From: Pseudomonas entomophila
Lineage (GTDB): Bacteria; Pseudomonadota; Gammaproteobacteria; Pseudomonadales; Pseudomonadaceae
NCBI RefSeq assembly: GCF_029193575.1
Contig: NZ_JARGCS010000036.1
Location: forward strand, 124,001 to 188,000
DNA length: 64,000 bases
Direction: 5' to 3'
The notes beneath the pieces were generated by a model. The model was given only the letters and a program-made list of their open reading frames with translations, had not been told where the DNA came from and did not search any database. How positions within the stretch are numbered: position 1 is the stretch's first letter; every line of letters starts with the position of its first letter. Shown here piece after piece: positions 62,574 to 64,000 of this stretch. Both the position numbers and the translations under genes were made by a program.

Positions 62574-63209
62574 TTAGTTCGCGGGTTCCGGGTCGCGCTT
62601 GCGCTTGTTGCCCATGCGCACGCCAATATCCATGAGGAACTGGAAGAAGCCTTCCTGATCCTCCAGAACGTTACTCCAGAACGGCGAGTGGTACAGCGCC
62701 ACGGCGCCATGTACCAAGGCCCAGGCGGCGCAGTAGTGGAAGTACGGCGGCACGTCCTCGAGCTTACCTTCGCTGATCCGTCCCTTGATCAACTGGGTCA
62801 GGCGGTCGAAGTTGGAGGCGCGGATACGGTGCAGTTCCTCGACCATCTCCGGCACTTGGTTGCCCTTGACCACCTTTTCTTCCAGACGGTCGAACAGGCG
62901 GTAGCGCTGCGGGTCGCGCATGCGGAACTCGAAGTAGGCGCGCGACAGGGCTTCCTTGTCGCGGTCGACGTCGGCCGAGTGCAGCAACGCGTTCAGGTCG
63001 CGCTCGTAGTCGAGCATCAGGCGGAGATAGATCTCGGCCTTGGACTTGAAGTGCTTGTAGATCGTGCCTTTGCCGATGCCGACGGCGTCGGCGATCATCT
63101 CGACGGTGACACTGTCTTCGCCCTGCTCGAGGAACAGCTTGAGCGCGGTATCGAGGATCTCTTGTTCGCGGCGACGAAACTCACGGACCTTACGAGGTTC
63201 TTTCTGCAT
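62574..63209 (-). CDS. TetR-family repressor
   Basis: The protein has 211 residues. The helix-turn-helix is at about 12-60: REQEILDTALKLFLEQGEDS, MIADAVGIGKGTIYKHFKSK, AEIYLRLMLD. The C-terminal domain is helical and typical of TetR. The start is the ATG at 63209; no strong ribosome site is seen, so leaderless or weak translation is possible. It is divergent from a class V aminotransferase gene, 72 bases away, which it may regulate. Confidence 0.88.
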   Translation of the reverse strand: MQKEPRKVREFRRREQEILDTALKLFLEQGEDSVTVEMIADAVGIGKGTIYKHFKSKAEIYLRLMLDYERDLNALLHSADVDRDKEALSRAYFEFRMRDPQRYRLFDRLEEKVVKGNQVPEMVEELHRIRASNFDRLTQLIKGRISEGKLEDVPPYFHYCAAWALVHGAVALYHSPFWSNVLEDQEGFFQFLMDIGVRMGNKRKRDPEPAN

Positions 63210-63281
63210 AGGAAGGACTGGATGACAATCGAAGCGGATTATTATGCCTAACTTGCGGCAAATTGCACGGAACATCCAACC

Positions 63282-64000
63282 ATGTCTATGTTTCATGATG
63301 AGTTCGACCTGGCGCCTGGCCTGTGCTACCTGAACCACGCGGCCATCGCGCCCTGGCCCAAGCGCACCGCCGACGCCGTGGCGCGCTTCGCCCGCGACAA
63401 CGTTTGCGTAGGGGCCAGCGACTACCCAACCTGGCTGGCGACCGAGCGTCGCTTGCGCGAACGCCTGGCAAGGTTGATCAATGCACCGTCCTTCGGCGAT
63501 ATCGCCCTGGTCAAGAACACGTCCGAAGCATTGTCGCTCGTTGCCTTCGGCCTTTCCTGGCAAGCGGGCGACCAAGTGGTGACGAGCGACGAGGAGTTTC
63601 CCTCCAACCGCGTGGTCTGGGAGGCGCTGGCCGAACAAGGCGTGCAGGTGATCCAAGTACGCCTGGCCGGGGATGACCCGGAAGGAGACCTGCTCGCCGC
63701 CTGTGGCGCACGCACCCGCCTGCTGACGGTGAGCGCGGTGCAGTATGCCAGCGGCCTGCGCCTGGATTTGGCCCGACTGGGAAAGGCCTGCCGGTCAAGA
63801 GGTGTACTGTTCTGCATAGACGCCATCCAACAGGTCGGCGCCCTGCCCTTCGACGTGCAAGCCTATGAGTGCGACTTCGCCATGGCCGACGGCCATAAGT
63901 GGATGCTAGGCCCCGAAGGGCTAGGTTTTTTCTACTGCCGCGCGTCGTTCAGACCACATTTGAAGCTGCACGCCTATGGCTGGCACATGCTCGAACAGCT
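63282..64000 (+). CDS. Class V aminotransferase-family enzyme, N-terminal part (cut by window edge)
   Basis: The visible 239 residues start MSMFHDEFDLAPGLCYLNHA. The PLP lysine is in MADGHKWMLGPEGLGFFYCR, with the Asp in LFCIDAIQQVGALPFDV. KNTSEALSLVAFGLSWQAGD and TSDEEFPSNRVVWEALAE are family blocks of the class V fold (isopenicillin N epimerase-like, or cysteine desulfurase-related). The start ATG at 63282 is the first good codon after the divergent promoter. The C-terminal part is beyond the window, so the exact activity cannot be judged. Confidence 0.82.
   Translation, partial: MSMFHDEFDLAPGLCYLNHAAIAPWPKRTADAVARFARDNVCVGASDYPTWLATERRLRERLARLINAPSFGDIALVKNTSEALSLVAFGLSWQAGDQVVTSDEEFPSNRVVWEALAEQGVQVIQVRLAGDDPEGDLLAACGARTRLLTVSAVQYASGLRLDLARLGKACRSRGVLFCIDAIQQVGALPFDVQAYECDFAMADGHKWMLGPEGLGFFYCRASFRPHLKLHAYGWHMLEQ

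Overview
The window is a 64-kb stretch of a Pseudomonas chromosome, most likely from the P. putida group. The evidence is the high-GC codon use, a gene order that follows the fluorescent-pseudomonad core chromosome (pepN / rhomboid / nadK; metZ-purF-cvpA-SPOR-folC-accD-trpF-truA-fimV-usg-asd-leuB-leuD-leuC; ibpA; gltX; uvrB; moaA), and many copies of the REP-type palindrome GCGGGCTTGCCCCGCGAT between genes. I saw no prophage, insertion sequence, integrase or CRISPR array. Most of the window is conserved core genome, with a few accessory-looking insertions.

Layout. 1-1.6 kb: an exporter (RND/MMPL, cut by the window edge) with a secreted beta-propeller partner. 1.9-11 kb: pepN, DUF2797, YeaC-like protein, rhomboid, phosphoesterase, nadK, DUF1853, cytochrome b561 and a PLP-dependent desulfhydrase-like enzyme. 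11-15.6 kb: fadH (2,4-dienoyl-CoA reductase), a nitrilase-fold protein that has lost its catalytic residues, an AraC regulator and a 28-residue microprotein. 15.8-22.1 kb: a DUF2242 lipoprotein, then an accessory-looking nucleoside-type uptake and hydrolysis locus (MHS-family permease, OprD porin, LacI regulator, nucleoside hydrolase). Matching palindromic operators lie before the permease and before the regulator. 22.1-22.8 kb: a tRNA operon, Val then three Asp.

23-41.2 kb is one long minus-strand block. It carries the SDR, metZ, purF, cvpA, SPOR protein, folC, accD, trpF, truA, fimV, usg, asd, leuB, a methyltransferase, leuD and leuC, so methionine, purine, folate, fatty-acid, tryptophan, lysine/threonine and leucine biosynthesis are packed together. 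A LysR regulator diverges from leuC.

41.3-64 kb: a 1098-residue five-PAS GGDEF-EAL protein; heat-shock gene ibpA with a sigma-32 promoter and a ROSE-like RNA thermometer; dusC, thioesterase, hydrolase and TetR genes; a tRNA operon with three Glu-Ala pairs; gltX; an EmrAB-type pump; uvrB with a LexA box; an aromatic aminotransferase; tRNA-Asn; a long two-part deaminase; a cupin; DUF1285 and DUF4823 proteins; moaA; another TetR; and the start of a class V aminotransferase.

The best leads for something undescribed are the LacI-controlled nucleoside locus with its modified nucleoside hydrolase, the dead nitrilase-fold protein beside an AraC regulator, the 28-residue microprotein, the long deaminase with a possible second degenerate domain, and REP-like DNA that has become coding inside the rhomboid gene. 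All family names come from reading the protein sequences; no database search was run.
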